Of a stretch of 64,000 nt of DNA, positions 9,501 through 16,600 are shown in pieces. The notes beneath the pieces were generated by a model that saw only the letters and a program-made list of their open reading frames with translations, did not search any database and had not been told where the DNA came from. How positions within the stretch are numbered: the first letter of the stretch is position 1; every line of letters begins with the position of its first letter. A program made the position numbers and the translations under genes. Source of the stretch: Polyangia bacterium (GTDB lineage Bacteria > Myxococcota_A > Polyangia > Nannocystales > Nannocystaceae); contig JAUHWG010000001.1 in the NCBI GenBank assembly GCA_030424595.1, forward strand, positions 248,001 through 312,000, written 5' to 3'.

Positions 9501-9842
9501 CTTGATCACCGAGAGCTCCGGGGCCTGACCCTCGCCCTCGCCCTCGCCCTCGCCCTCGCCCTCGCCCTCGCCCTTGGAGATCGCGAGGCTCAGCTCCCCC
9601 ATGCCGCCACGGGCGATCTCCCGCAGCAGCGTGTACTTGCCGAAGGTTCGGGGGAAATTCGTCCTGTTGCCGACGACGCTCAGGGGCTCTCCTCCTCGCC
9701 GAGAAGCGAGAGCATCATAGCGATTGCGCGGCGCCTGATTGACCCAGAAGCGATCGTCGACGGCTCTGAAATTCGAAGACGGCCGCGGAGGGTCAACGGT
9801 CGGGCCCCAGGCTGACCTGCTCGAGGTGGGACGGCTCGCCAT
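6501..9842 (-). CDS. Membrane Ser/Thr protein kinase with two kinase domains and TPR-like C-terminus
   Basis: In the 1113-residue frame, domain 1 (about 67-355) has a good set of kinase residues: IARGGMGE loop, Lys114 in SVIKR, HRD at 213-215, Asn220 and Asp233 of DFG. Domain 2 (about 452-720) is degraded: the glycine loop reads LLSFDGMGALY, the beta-3 Lys is Arg484, the catalytic-loop Asn is Ser584, while HRD (577-579) and DFG (601-603) remain. A Pro/Ala/Ser linker follows, then one membrane helix (~830-850) and a TPR-like helical tail that would be outside the cytoplasm. A GEGEGE run at 91-105 lies just before beta-3 of domain 1. The start is uncertain: ATG 9842 overlaps the upstream gene by 50 bp. 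A strong Shine-Dalgarno (GAGGAGGAGAG) followed by an in-frame CTG near 9683 would remove the 53 residues before the kinase fold. Probably co-transcribed with the two upstream genes. Confidence 0.88.
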   Translation of the reverse strand: MASRPTSSRSAWGPTVDPPRPSSNFRAVDDRFWVNQAPRNRYDALASRRGGEPLSVVGNRTNFPRTFGKYTLLREIARGGMGELSLAISKGEGEGEGEGEGEGEGQAPELSVIKRILPEAAGRGQVRARFVDEARVMVRLRHPNLVRVLDAGTISGEQFLSIEFVRGQDLRAVWNRCAELRRRIPIDLAIYVCCEVARGLAYAHEVMGLGLVHRDISPPNILLGYDGVVKVTDFGLAKSTIGREATGPGMLMGRHSYLSPEQARGMEVDHRADIYAVGVVLWELLTGRQLLAASHRSPAAALAAARNPNIRRPSELVAGIPEGLDEVVLEALALERDRRYRTAERFRARLSEILSRSFPGYDAEPAGLFMRDIFEREHRSDAEEYNGYLHGDFSRIRGQVRGETRGVSEDIDRPRKTMGQADAKSGGGMGEAPEQVMTPRQIADQRRGTVIADRFRIEDLLSFDGMGALYRARDRERGGPCVLRVLPESYTRDPELTSRFMRDAREVSELGHPNIVRVLDIGRLSDGAVYSGMEFLHGQSIANVIREEGKLSPSRAVHIGTQVCRALATAHEHSLIHRDLKPESITLVAHEGDLDFVKVVDFGICKQVDSEGTASSPGTIIGTPDYMAPEQAAGAEANVASDIYALGCILFEMLSGKRPFSGRNSMDVLRQKGTREAPRADTIDGTIPGPHADVIAKCLARTPEGRPESMRHLELELMRAQELADRGRSESSGFSPLPPPPAAGTLLAPPSTAPPTAPTPVSTPAPAKPAPKPSVAAPARPAAESMSAPAAALSSSGAKVAAAPAAATSASGLPKPFSEPEVAADRAGRSIVPIALLGAAAAAVVLFVWPGVLRERPEQPIDPPAATAGAESGAEATTPAAASASATTSGGGSASDGTGGSTTTGTVEATASADSAAPVDPTAGAGVPGPGEPDLVLLVGKLELAAAEDRWRHPADDNVALHMAKVEALDPEHESIARIQAKAAETLKARAEIAAGEKRWHDAVESYRDLYGISPDYKNKKAKKGFTEALSQEAKILHFVKDPDQMILVADDLIALDSKSYDGHFMRAEALEAQSKWKEASESYAIAKKLRPKEKEASEGFKRTEKQAKAAGL
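9531..9572. repeat. Hexanucleotide microsatellite inside kinase gene
   Basis: Seven perfect tandem CTCGCC units (plus-strand reading). They encode the Gly-Glu run before the beta-3 strand of kinase domain 1. Because the unit is 6 bp, copy-number changes keep the frame. Confidence 0.95.
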
Positions 9843-11073
9843 CGCGGACCATCAGGCGATGACGCACAGCCCCTCCCCCCGGCGGACGGAGCCGCAGGAG
9901 ATAGGCCCCAGGGAGCACCTGCGTCGCGCGCAGCTCGCCTCGCGCGTCGCTCTCGGCGGCGACGAAGGGTCCGCCGTCGACGATCACCCCAGGCACCCCT
10001 CCCCCGTCACGGCTGACGAGGCGAAGCGTGAGCGCGACGCCGGCGGCCGGCAAGCCGCCGACGAGCTCGACGTCCTCTCCAGCGACGATCCCCTCGGCGA
10101 ACGCCAGCTCGATCCCGTCCTGCAGCGCACGCACCTCGTAGGGCCCGAGGCCGAGCTCCCCCAGCTCAAACTCAGCCCCGTCGAGGGACGCTCGATGGAT
10201 CTCCGACGGGTGTTCGGTCGAGCGAGCGAGGATCTTGGCCCGGGGATACGCCTGCCCGTCCTCGTCGACGAGGCGCCCAGAGGTCGTCACAGGCGGGGCC
10301 AAGACGATCGTCCAGGGCTCCTCGGAGCCGGTCACGACCCGTCGCCGGACGCTGCGAAAGCCCGACGCCGTGGCGCTGAGCTCCAGCGCGATCACCTCTG
10401 CAGGGGCCGCCACGCCCCCCTCCTCGCAGCCCTCGCGCGCAGCCAGGCAAGGATCGCAGGGGCGCTCCTCGGCGACGGCGAAGCTGAAGCGACCGTCCGC
10501 GTCGCTCACCGTGTTCGCCGAGGTAAAGCGCGGGGACCCGCCGCCGCCCGCCCCCGGGACGGGGCCTAGGTGGAGCTTCGCGGCGGCGACCGGATCCCCC
10601 TCGGGGGAGGTCACGACCCCGTCTTGACGGTTCAGGGGACGGATCGACCACACCTCTTCCCGGCCCGCCGTCAGCACCCAGGGCCCCGTCTGGATCATCG
10701 ACGGATGGATGAAGTGCGCGCAGGCCCGCGCGCAGCCGCTCCCGCGAAACGAGCCGTCGGCCCCGACCTCGACAATCTGCTCCGAGCCCCCCGAGACGCA
10801 CGCGAGGCGGACCCGGCCCTCGGCGATCGGAGCGCCGTCGACGTCCTCGATCATCCCCGCCAGCTCAGCCGCTGCGACGGGATCCACAGCGCGAGCTGCG
10901 ACCCCGAGCGCCCGCCGGTCCGCCACCTCCGCCCCGCCCGCGCCCGCCGAAGGGCCCGCGCTCAAGGCACGCGCTCGCCCCCCGGACGCGCTCGTCGACG
11001 CGATGATCGCCCACGCGAGGGCCGCGCAGGAGACGAGCCCGGCGACCAGGGCGAACCCGCGGCGTGGACTCAT
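9793..11073 (-). CDS. Exported protein with carboxypeptidase-regulatory-like domains
   Basis: A 426-residue protein with an N-terminal signal or anchor helix (residues ~7-28). At least three beta-sandwich modules of the CarboxypepD_reg type follow. Their recurring pattern is G.(I/V)ED.DG.P(I/V)....V, then D.DG.F.F, then a turn with LP.G.Y (VSDADGRFSF and TQVLPGAYLLRL are clear examples). A Cys-containing insertion (CDPCLAAREGCEEGG) lies near residue 210. Such modules are usually structural or adhesive, with no catalytic site. Start ATG at 11073 overlaps the mutase stop (ATGA), and the 3' end overlaps the possible kinase start, so the three genes look like one operon. Specific function unknown. 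Confidence 0.78.
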   Translation of the reverse strand: MSPRRGFALVAGLVSCAALAWAIIASTSASGGRARALSAGPSAGAGGAEVADRRALGVAARAVDPVAAAELAGMIEDVDGAPIAEGRVRLACVSGGSEQIVEVGADGSFRGSGCARACAHFIHPSMIQTGPWVLTAGREEVWSIRPLNRQDGVVTSPEGDPVAAAKLHLGPVPGAGGGGSPRFTSANTVSDADGRFSFAVAEERPCDPCLAAREGCEEGGVAAPAEVIALELSATASGFRSVRRRVVTGSEEPWTIVLAPPVTTSGRLVDEDGQAYPRAKILARSTEHPSEIHRASLDGAEFELGELGLGPYEVRALQDGIELAFAEGIVAGEDVELVGGLPAAGVALTLRLVSRDGGGVPGVIVDGGPFVAAESDARGELRATQVLPGAYLLRLRPPGGGAVRHRLMVRDGEPSHLEQVSLGPDR

Positions 11074-12881
11074 GCCTCGAGGTAGGGGGCCATGATCGCC
11101 CGCGCTGCCGCTTCGGCGTCCGCCAGCACCCGCTCGACCAGGTTGTCGACGTCGACCTTCGTCGCCGAGAGCTCGCTCCGCATCACCCGCGGCTCCGAGC
11201 GGGCCAACGCGTAGACCTTAAGCTTCGGCTCGGTGCCGGAGGGGCGCAGGACCAGACGGCAGGCCCGATCCCCGGCGGCGAGCTCAAAGAGGAGCACGTT
11301 GCCGGGGAGATCCCGGGTCGGCGACCCCGTGGATCGCGGGCTGAAGCGATCGTCGACCGAGACGACGTCGAGCCCCGCGAAGGAGGTCGGCGGCGTCGCC
11401 CGCCAGGCGTCCATCACCGCCGCGATCGCCCGCCGCCCGGTCATCCCCGGCGCGATCAGGTTCGCGGTCTTCTCGCGATGGTAGCCGTGCTCGGCCCAGA
11501 TCTCGTCGAGGATGTCGATCAGCGACTTCCCCTCGGCCCTCGCGGCGGCCGCACACTCGGCGAGCAGGAGCGCCGCGATCGCCCCGTCCTTGTCGCGGAC
11601 GTCGTTCCCGCGCATGAACCCGTGGCTCTCCTCGCAGCCGAAGACCAGCGGGCGATCGGGCTGCTCGTTCATCATCCCCGCGTGATGCTTGAACCCCACC
11701 AGGAGATCGTCGACGACGTCGATCCCGGCGGAGCGGGCCAAGGTCGCCACCAGCGGCGACGTGACCAGGGTCGTCAGGACCCAGCCGTCGGGCGGCGGCC
11801 GCCGGTTGCGGAGGATGTGATCGAGCATCAGCACGCCGAGGCGGTTGCCGTCGATCGGCTGATAGACGCCGCGGACGCGGACGCACGCCCCCAGGCGATC
11901 GGCGTCGGGATCGGTCGCCAGGACGAGCTCGGCGATCTCCTTCTTGGCGAGGCCGATCGCCATCTCCATCGACTCCGGCAGCTCAGGGTTCGCCGAGCGT
12001 ACGGTCGAGAAATTGCCGCCGTCGGGATCGCACTGCTCCAGCACCGGTGAGACCCGAAACCCGCGGCCCAGGAGAACCGGCATCACCGAGGTGTGGCCGA
12101 CGCCGTGCAGCGGGGTGTAGGTCATCTTCAGGGTCGATGCGTGGAGATCCCCGTCAAACACCCCCTGCGCCCGGACGTAGGCGTGATAGGGCGTGTCGGC
12201 TTCGGTCGCGATCGCGTCGCCCTCGATCACCCGGATCGTCGAGAGCTGAGCCGTCGTCGGGGCCGGGAGCTCCTCGAGGCCGGCGACCGCGAGGATCGCG
12301 CCCATCAGCGCGGTATCGCGGGCGCCGAGCACCTGCGCCCCGTCGGGCCCGTAGATCTTGATCCCGTTGTCCTCCGGCGGGTTATGGCTCGCGCTCAGGA
12401 CCACGCCTGCGCCGCAGCCCAGGCGGCGCACCAAGAAGGACAGCTCGGGCGTCGGCCGCGGCTCATCGACGAGCACGACCTCGATGTCGTTGGCCGCGAG
12501 CTGCTCGGCGACGACACGGGCGAACTCGCGAGAATTCCGGCGGGTGTCGAAGACGATCGCCACCTTGGGGGCGTCGCCAGCCTTGCGCAGCGCGTCCGCG
12601 ATCCCCTGCGAGGTCTCGCGGACGACGACCGTGTTGAAGCGGTTCGGACCGGGGCCGACCTTGCCACGACGGCCGCCGGTGCCGATCGGCAGGGTCCGCG
12701 AGAAGGCGTCGACGAGCTCCGCGCGCGCGGCTTCGGACCCTCCGCGCGCCTCGCTCAGCAGGGACTCGAGTCCCGGGCGCGCGCTCGCGTACCGAGGTTG
12801 AAGCATCCAGCGCTCGATCGCGTCGGTGACCTCTACCGAGAGGCCGAGGCCTTCGACAGCCTGAGATATTTCTGGGTTCAC
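11070..12881 (-). CDS. Phosphoglucomutase/phosphomannomutase
   Basis: This enzyme interconverts hexose 1- and 6-phosphates through a phosphoserine intermediate, supplying sugar nucleotides for envelope or storage polysaccharides. All four active-site loops of the alpha-D-phosphohexomutase superfamily are visible in order: catalytic-serine loop VVLSASHNPPEDNGIKIYG, metal loop ATDPDADRLGA, sugar-binding loop GCEESHGFM, and phosphate loop VLRPSGTEPKLKVYA. The length of about 603 residues fits the PGM2-like branch better than the 450-residue bacterial ManB form. I chose GTG at 12881 rather than the TTG at 12914 because a TAGGAT box sits 7 nt upstream of the GTG. Substrate preference cannot be read from the sequence. 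Confidence 0.9.
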   Translation of the reverse strand: MNPEISQAVEGLGLSVEVTDAIERWMLQPRYASARPGLESLLSEARGGSEAARAELVDAFSRTLPIGTGGRRGKVGPGPNRFNTVVVRETSQGIADALRKAGDAPKVAIVFDTRRNSREFARVVAEQLAANDIEVVLVDEPRPTPELSFLVRRLGCGAGVVLSASHNPPEDNGIKIYGPDGAQVLGARDTALMGAILAVAGLEELPAPTTAQLSTIRVIEGDAIATEADTPYHAYVRAQGVFDGDLHASTLKMTYTPLHGVGHTSVMPVLLGRGFRVSPVLEQCDPDGGNFSTVRSANPELPESMEMAIGLAKKEIAELVLATDPDADRLGACVRVRGVYQPIDGNRLGVLMLDHILRNRRPPPDGWVLTTLVTSPLVATLARSAGIDVVDDLLVGFKHHAGMMNEQPDRPLVFGCEESHGFMRGNDVRDKDGAIAALLLAECAAAARAEGKSLIDILDEIWAEHGYHREKTANLIAPGMTGRRAIAAVMDAWRATPPTSFAGLDVVSVDDRFSPRSTGSPTRDLPGNVLLFELAAGDRACRLVLRPSGTEPKLKVYALARSEPRVMRSELSATKVDVDNLVERVLADAEAAARAIMAPYLEA

Positions 12882-12888
12882 AGATGAA

Positions 12889-12894
12889 ATCCTA
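12889..12894 (-). promoter_or_regulatory. Predicted -10 box of the mutase operon, leaderless
   Basis: TAGGAT on the minus strand, separated by 7 nt from the GTG at 12881. Transcription would begin at or next to the start codon. Confidence 0.55.
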
Positions 12895-13009
12895 TCGCAT
12901 CCCCGGGCGTTCAAGGACCAAGGCTGGTCGCTCCCGGGCCGAGGATGTGGAACACTGGGAAGATCTGGCTGTCTGACGTGTTGACCCTGATGAAAAGGCG
13001 GTATCTGTC

Positions 13010-15370
13010 GTGACTGAGCGAACCCCCCTAGCCCCAGACGAGAACCAGCGCAAAAGGCGCCGGAGCCTCGCCTCCAGACTCCGCCCCTTCCTCCGCCGTG
13101 ACCTCAAGCCGCGGCTCGTCTCCGCGGCCGTCGCGGCGGGCCTCGTCGGCGGACTCTCGTGGCTCGGGGTCTCGGCCCTCACCGAGATGGACACCCAAGC
13201 CGCACGCGATCTCCGCGTCAGCATGGCGATCGAGGGCGAGTGGGAGGCCTGCGACGGGCCAGGACAGCCGACCTGCTCCTTTGACGACCGCCTCCAGGAC
13301 GAGGTCGACGTCGCCTTCGCGGACGAGCAGCGGATCCGCGTCGCGATCCTCGACGATCTCGACCGCCGAATCGTCGCCGCGATCGCCAACCTCGACAGCG
13401 CCAAGAAGATCCTCGAGACCGAGGCGGTCGACCTCGAGGGCGAGCTCCTCGGCGGCCGCACCGACCTCGCCGAACTCCTCTTTAAGAACGTCGACCTCCG
13501 CCCCCTCATCGACCACGAGCAGAACACCGAGCGGGGCAACGCCCTCCAGCGCGCCGCCTACAGCGTCTCCGCCCGCAATGGAGTGCTCCGCCAGGGCGGC
13601 GGCAACGCGCTGCTCGAGGAGATCAAGCTCCAGCGCAAGATCCTCGTCGGCGAGCGGACGAGGCTCCACCGAATCGCCTCCCGCGACTCCGAGCAGGTGA
13701 TCGACAGCGCCCCCAACGATCGCAGCGCCCTCTGGGCCGAGCTCTTCAACGAAGATCCCTACGGCAAGGGTGGCGAGCTCGCCGGCTGGCTGCTCGCCTC
13801 GGGCGGCCAGACCCAGGTCACGAGAACCCTCGCCCACCTCAGCCGCACCCGCAGCGAAGAGCTGGCCGAGGCGATCTTCGATCGCGACGCCGCGATCTGG
13901 CACGACGGGCTCAGCCCCGTGATCGACCACGACACGCCGATCGTCCGATCCTCGGTCCGCTACGAGTCCCCGGTCTCGCCGCAGCGTCGCTGGCAGCTCT
14001 TCGGCTCCTGCCTCCTCGGCTTCGCCTCCCTCTTCCTCCTGATCGTCGGCCCGGTCGCCACCGCGACCCACACCGCCCGCGAGCGCGAGGCGGGCACCCT
14101 GCCGGTCCTGCGGATGACCGGCCTCTCGGCGGGAGACCTCGCCCTGGCGATGGCCCTCGGGCCGAACATCTTCGCGACGGTCGCGGGGGGAATCCTCCTC
14201 CTCCTCGGGATCCTCGCCCTCGGCTTCACCGCGGGGCTCAGCGCCCTCGCCCTACCGCTGATGGCGATCCTCTTCCTCGGGGTCACGACCCACCTGATCG
14301 CCATCGGCCTCGGCGACGCCCTCGGCCACCGGGTCAACGCCCTGATGGTCGGCGCTCTGATGGCCGTCGGCATCGTCGGCCCGGGGCTCTTCGGCGCCGC
14401 CCTCAGCACCGCCAACGTCGCCGGCGCGGGGCTCCTCTTCGGACCGCTGCCGGCCGCCCTCGCCGGGATCACCGAGCTGACCGGACTGCCCGGGACCTCG
14501 GGGGCGATGGTCGCCTACGACGCAGGCTTCGGCGCCGCCATCCTCGGCTACGCCCTCCTCGCCCAGGGCCTGCTCGCAGGGATCTGTCTCCTGAGCTGGC
14601 GCCGCCGGGTCGAGCAGGCATGGACGCCGCTCTTCCGCCCGAGCGAGGGGATCGCCCTCGCGATCGCCAGCATCGGCTGCTCCGGCCTGACGCTCCTCGA
14701 CCTCTCCGAGCGCCTCAACACCCAGAGCTTCGACAACCTCAACCTGGTCACCTTCCTCGCCTCATCGTTCCTCCTCCCGCTCCTCGGCTGGCTCCTGGTC
14801 GCGAGCCTTCGGCGACCGGCGCGGGCCTCGGCCATCGCCGATCACGTCGAGACCCGGCGCGCCTTCTGGCGCTTCCAGGGGGTCATGGCCCTGACCGTCG
14901 CCCTCGTCGGCATCACCTACCACTTCGTGATGAACCGCTCCGGCCTCGGCACCGAGCCCTCGGAGCTCATGTGGGCGACCCTCGCCCAGGTCGTGCTGAT
15001 CGCCGAGACCGGCATCGGCACCCTCCTGTGGGCCTCGCGCAAGCGTGACGGCAAGCACCGGGCGATCATGGTCGGCGGCGCCCTCCTGGTCCTCCAGACC
15101 GCCTTCGCGGCGCTGGTCTACCGCCTCGAGGTCGACTTCGTCGCCATCTACCACAGCGCCGGCAAGCCCTTCCTCATGGGCATGAACGCCTCCCCCTACT
15201 GGATCGCCCTGATGATCCTCCTCTGGGGCGGCGGTCTCGGCCTCATCCTCACCGCCCTCCTCCGCGATCGCGACCGGATCGCCGAGGAGAAGCGGGCCGA
15301 AGAGGCCGCCCACTACGAGGGCGACAACGACGGCAGCGACGACGACGGTCGTCACCGCTGGCTCCACTAG
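13010..15370 (+). CDS. ABC-2-like transporter permease, ATPase not adjacent
   Basis: A 786-residue membrane protein. One N-terminal helix (~36-55) follows a very basic N-terminus. A soluble, helix-rich extracytoplasmic domain spans about 56-325, then about ten or eleven hydrophobic segments follow. The stretch TAREREAGTLPVLRMTGLSAGDL at the entry to the second half is the hallmark of ABC-2 permeases (EREAGTL...T.LS). The architecture resembles the permease at 26335-28140, which does have its own ATPase gene, so this orphan may share that ATPase or use one elsewhere. The tail after the last helix is acidic. Start GTG at 13010 has AAGGCGG ten nt upstream. Substrate unknown. Confidence 0.75.
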   Translation: MTERTPLAPDENQRKRRRSLASRLRPFLRRDLKPRLVSAAVAAGLVGGLSWLGVSALTEMDTQAARDLRVSMAIEGEWEACDGPGQPTCSFDDRLQDEVDVAFADEQRIRVAILDDLDRRIVAAIANLDSAKKILETEAVDLEGELLGGRTDLAELLFKNVDLRPLIDHEQNTERGNALQRAAYSVSARNGVLRQGGGNALLEEIKLQRKILVGERTRLHRIASRDSEQVIDSAPNDRSALWAELFNEDPYGKGGELAGWLLASGGQTQVTRTLAHLSRTRSEELAEAIFDRDAAIWHDGLSPVIDHDTPIVRSSVRYESPVSPQRRWQLFGSCLLGFASLFLLIVGPVATATHTAREREAGTLPVLRMTGLSAGDLALAMALGPNIFATVAGGILLLLGILALGFTAGLSALALPLMAILFLGVTTHLIAIGLGDALGHRVNALMVGALMAVGIVGPGLFGAALSTANVAGAGLLFGPLPAALAGITELTGLPGTSGAMVAYDAGFGAAILGYALLAQGLLAGICLLSWRRRVEQAWTPLFRPSEGIALAIASIGCSGLTLLDLSERLNTQSFDNLNLVTFLASSFLLPLLGWLLVASLRRPARASAIADHVETRRAFWRFQGVMALTVALVGITYHFVMNRSGLGTEPSELMWATLAQVVLIAETGIGTLLWASRKRDGKHRAIMVGGALLVLQTAFAALVYRLEVDFVAIYHSAGKPFLMGMNASPYWIALMILLWGGGLGLILTALLRDRDRIAEEKRAEEAAHYEGDNDGSDDDGRHRWLH

Positions 15371-15396
15371 CCGCTCGCAGTCCTCGCGGACGACGA

Positions 15397-15433
15397 AGGC
15401 CCGGACGCAGACCGCGTCCGGGCCTCTCCTTTT
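15397..15433 (+). terminator. Rho-independent terminator after permease gene
   Basis: A perfect 12-bp stem (AGGCCCGGACGC at 15397-15408 with 15414-15425), a 5-nt loop and a CTCCTTTTG tail, 26 bp after the permease stop. It ends only about 40 bp before the spermidine synthase start. Confidence 0.92.
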
Positions 15434-15436
15434 GCC

Positions 15437-15466
15437 TTGCTTGCCGCAGACCTGTGGGGGTACTCC
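15437..15466 (+). promoter_or_regulatory. Predicted promoter of spermidine synthase
   Basis: TTGCTT (15437-15442), an 18-bp spacer and TACTCC (15461-15466), then 7 nt to the GTG at 15474. It begins directly after the terminator, which leaves no room for a promoter elsewhere. The hexamers are imperfect matches. Confidence 0.4.
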
Positions 15467-15473
15467 CGCGCCC

Positions 15474-16307
15474 GTGGAGTGGTTCTACGAGCACTACAAG
15501 GATCTCAGCGCGATCGGCATCCACATTCGGAAGCTGATCCACGAGGAGACGAGCCCCTTCCAGTCGATCAAGGTCTACGACACCGTCGGCCACGGTCGCC
15601 TGCTGACCCTCGATGACATGGTCATGCTCACCGAGGTCGACGAGTTCGTCTATCACGACCTCCTCAGCCACATCCCGCTCTGCGCCCACGAGGATCCCAA
15701 GGACGTCTTGATCGTCGGCGGCGGGGACGGTGGCAGCGTCCGCGAGGTGCTCAAGCACAGCGGCGTCCGCCGGGTCGTCCAGTGTGAGATCGACGAGCGC
15801 GTCACCCGTGTCTGTCAGGAGTTCATCCCGACGGTCGCGGGCTCCCTCGGCGACCCGCGGGTCGAGCTCGTCTTCGCCGACGCGGTCGAGTACGTCCGCT
15901 CCCACCCGGGCAGCTTCGACGCGATCCTCGTCGACTCCACCGAGCCCATCGGCCCCGCCGCCAACCTCTTCGGTCGCAACTTCTTCGTCGACCTCAAGCA
16001 GGCGCTGCGCCCCGGCGGGGTGATCAGCGCCCAGACGGAGTCCCCCTTCTACGCCGCCGACACCGTCCGCTCGGTCTTCGGCGTCCTCCGCGGGGTCTTC
16101 TCGGAGGTCAACGCCTACTACGGCGCCGTCCCGACCTACCCGAGCGGCTGCTGGACCTTCGCCCTCGCGAGCGAGAGCCGGACACCGTCGATGATCGATC
16201 CTGCGAGGGCGCGCGCGCTCACCAGCCGCTACTTCAACGCTGGGATCGCCCGCGGCGCCTTCCTCCTGCCCGAGTTCATCCGTCGCCTCGTCGAGCCTGA
16301 GAGCTGA
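15474..16307 (+). CDS. speE: Spermidine (polyamine) synthase
   Basis: Transfers an aminopropyl group from decarboxylated S-adenosylmethionine to putrescine or a related diamine. Family marks in order: N-terminal beta-hairpin ending in HEETSPFQSIKVYDT, the (L)TLDDMVMLTEVDEFVYHDLL substrate region, the nucleotide-binding VGGGDGGSVREVLKH loop, the acidic DSTEPIGPAANLF motif, and YYGAVPTYPSGCWTFALAS near the end. The 277-residue length is typical. GTG at 15474 was chosen because the family begins with the WF.E sequence found there; the upstream TTG at 15432 would add non-homologous residues. It stands alone between a terminator and an intergenic gap, with no speD nearby. Confidence 0.93.
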   Translation: MEWFYEHYKDLSAIGIHIRKLIHEETSPFQSIKVYDTVGHGRLLTLDDMVMLTEVDEFVYHDLLSHIPLCAHEDPKDVLIVGGGDGGSVREVLKHSGVRRVVQCEIDERVTRVCQEFIPTVAGSLGDPRVELVFADAVEYVRSHPGSFDAILVDSTEPIGPAANLFGRNFFVDLKQALRPGGVISAQTESPFYAADTVRSVFGVLRGVFSEVNAYYGAVPTYPSGCWTFALASESRTPSMIDPARARALTSRYFNAGIARGAFLLPEFIRRLVEPES

Positions 16308-16467
16308 GCCGCCCCGAGCTAAACCCCCGGATGAACGTCCGGCGCGCTCTCGCGTCCCTCATCCCCTTCGCCTATCGCGTCCCTTCTCGGCTCCGCCCGA
16401 GGTTGAGCGCAGGAGCTTGCGCGCCAGGCTTCGCCCGCCAGAGCTTGCGAGAGAGCCTGCAACGGTG

Positions 16468-16504
16468 AAGCCAAGAGGACCCTCGATCCCGGCGCGAGAG
16501 CATA
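16468..16504 (+). repeat. Core of dispersed intergenic element, copy D
   Basis: A 37-bp sequence matching, at 32 of 37 positions, the reverse complement of 49894-49930. It contains the GCC-AGAGG-CC and GCGAGAGC blocks shared with the palindromic elements at 33869 and 53805. It lies in the 293-bp gap after spermidine synthase. That gap also has a small CCGGA/TCCGG hairpin at about 16327-16342 and nothing else recognised. Confidence 0.6.
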
Positions 16505-16588
16505 CGAGTAGGGCGCTCGCCGCTCCCTCCTAGGTCCGCACGCACAAGCCCAGCGCTTGCGGGCTCGCTCGGCACCGCAGAGTCACGC

Positions 16589-16594
16589 TACCCT
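16589..16594 (+). promoter_or_regulatory. Predicted -10 box, leaderless start at 16601
   Basis: TACCCT, 6 nt before the GTG at 16601. No convincing -35. Confidence 0.5.
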
Positions 16595-16600
16595 GTCGCT

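Noticed and set aside
12912..12914. TTG start for the phosphohexomutase
   Set aside because: GTG at 12881 has the TAGGAT box at leaderless spacing and starts where conserved sequence begins.
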